From assembly GCA_003506095.1 (NCBI GenBank), contig DNWZ01000773.1:2585-10192 (forward strand): DNA of 7,608 nucleotides. Reading direction: 5' to 3'. Position 1 is the first letter of the stretch. Each line of letters opens with the position of its first letter. Shown one piece after another: positions 6,707 to 7,608 of the stretch. The position numbers and the translations under genes are program-made. The notes under the pieces are model-generated. The model saw only the letters and a program-made list of their open reading frames with translations. It did no database searches and was not told the origin of the DNA. Source of the DNA: Planctomycetaceae bacterium. Its GTDB lineage: Bacteria; Planctomycetota; Planctomycetia; Pirellulales; Pirellulaceae.

Positions 6707-7608
6707 ATGGCACCACGACGCATTGGACAGATCCTAGTCGACCTTGGATTCCTGACCGACGAGCAGCTTGAAGTCGTGCTCGAGGAACAGGAGCAGCAGC
6801 CGGGGGCGTTGTTCGGCAAGGTCGCCGAAGACATGCAGTTGATCACTGACGAGCAGTTGATTCAGGGGTTGGCCGAGCAGTTGGGGATGCAGACGGTGGA
6901 GCTGGCCGAAGCGACGCTCGACCCAAAGGTGCTGGAAAAGATCACCGAAACGATGGCCCAGCTTTATCGGGTCATTCCGCTTTCGTTCGATGAAGAATCG
7001 CAAGCGTTGACGCTGGCCACCTGCGACCCACAAAACCTGTCGATTCAAGACGAATTGCGCACGTTCCTGGGCTATGACATCCGCATGGTCATTGCGACCG
7101 AGCGAGACTTAAGGGCGGCCATCACTCGGTATTATGACAGCGAGAGCGAGAGCGTTGAAAAGCTGGTCCAAGAGCTGGCCAACGACGAAGAGCTGAAGGC
7201 CGCGATTTCGTTATTGGAAAACGAAAAGTTTAACCTGACCGACATGGAGGCGCTCGCCGATTCCGCTCCGGTTCGCAAACTGCTGAACATGGTGTTGCTG
7301 ATGGCGATCAAGGACCAGGCCAGCGACATTCACTTCGAGCCGTTTGAAGACGAGTTTCGCATTCGCATCAAGGCCGAAGGCGTGTTGTACGAAATGGTGC
7401 CGCCGCCACGCCACCTCGCCTTTGCGATCACCACTCGCGTCAAGGTGATGGCTAACCTCGACATCGCTGAGCGCCGCATGCCACAAGACGGACGCATCGA
7501 ATTGATGGTCGGTGGCCACCCGGTCGACTTGCGAGTCAGCGTGTTGCCGACGATTTTTGGTGAATCCGTCGTTATGCGAATTCTCGACCGCAGCGTCGTG
7601 AATCTGTC
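6707..7608 (+). CDS. pilB: PilB/GspE-type type IV pilus assembly ATPase, partial (3' end outside window)
   Basis: An open frame from ATG 6707 runs without a stop to the window edge, giving 300 codons of a PilB/GspE family protein. An N-terminal MshEN-type domain is clear. RIGQILVDLG at 5-14, L21, L25 and Q28 fit the first 24-residue cyclic-di-GMP-binding motif, with I for L at position 2 and F15 where an aliphatic residue is usual. The second motif (about 35-58) is partly degenerate (LFG, then Q44 where Gly is expected) but keeps L51, L55 and Q58. After a charged linker (about 143-180) comes the catalytic entry, SDIHFEPFEDEFRIRIKAEG (206-225), then RRMPQDGRI (256-264), DLRVS (274-278) and GESVVMRILDR (285-295). 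The Walker motifs and zinc site would lie beyond the window. Compared with the first ATPase gene the domain order is the same but the identity looks moderate, so they are old paralogues rather than a recent duplication. Confidence 0.92.
   Translation, partial: MAPRRIGQILVDLGFLTDEQLEVVLEEQEQQPGALFGKVAEDMQLITDEQLIQGLAEQLGMQTVELAEATLDPKVLEKITETMAQLYRVIPLSFDEESQALTLATCDPQNLSIQDELRTFLGYDIRMVIATERDLRAAITRYYDSESESVEKLVQELANDEELKAAISLLENEKFNLTDMEALADSAPVRKLLNMVLLMAIKDQASDIHFEPFEDEFRIRIKAEGVLYEMVPPPRHLAFAITTRVKVMANLDIAERRMPQDGRIELMVGGHPVDLRVSVLPTIFGESVVMRILDRSVVNL

Overview
The window looks like a planctomycete chromosome of the Rhodopirellula/Pirellula type. The evidence is indirect. GC content is moderate, the genes mostly lack clear Shine-Dalgarno sequences, and secretion or pilus ATPases of the PilB/GspE and PilT families stand next to each other without an obvious operon of structural genes. 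The intergenic DNA also carries heptanucleotide tandem repeats and a REP-like hairpin of a kind I associate with such genomes. The assignment is an inference; no rRNA or other marker gene is present.

Layout: (1) 8-943, plus strand: an enoyl-CoA hydratase/isomerase (crotonase) family protein, convergent with the next block. (2) 3106-979, minus strand: a two-gene block with a 5-nt gap, a 579-residue ABC-2 type permease followed by a small three-helix DUF202/YidH-type membrane protein. The small gene's reading frame is broken at a run of seven T (seven A on the plus strand). A 262-nt divergent intergenic region (3107-3368) separates this block from the next. (3) 3369-7608, plus strand: three AAA+ secretion-superfamily ATPases in a row: a complete PilB/GspE-type ATPase (582 aa), a PilT-type retraction ATPase (366 aa), and a second PilB/GspE-type ATPase cut by the window end after 300 codons.

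The three ATPases are the energy module of a type IV pilus or type II secretion-like machine: PilB-type enzymes drive pilin polymerisation and PilT drives depolymerisation. The two PilB-like proteins are not equivalent. The downstream copy keeps a good match to the first half of the MshEN cyclic-di-GMP motif at its very N-terminus, while in the upstream copy the key residues are lost. A platform protein (PilC/GspF) might follow beyond the window.

Both gaps around pilT (5118-5486 and 6588-6706) end in tracts of 7-bp repeat units and share the 9-mer CTGCCCACT. The first gap also holds a bulged 10-bp hairpin. I found no RNA gene, CRISPR array or insertion sequence. The most unusual signals are the frame break at a slippery T run in the DUF202 gene and the heptamer tracts around pilT. 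I do not see strong evidence for an entirely new system.
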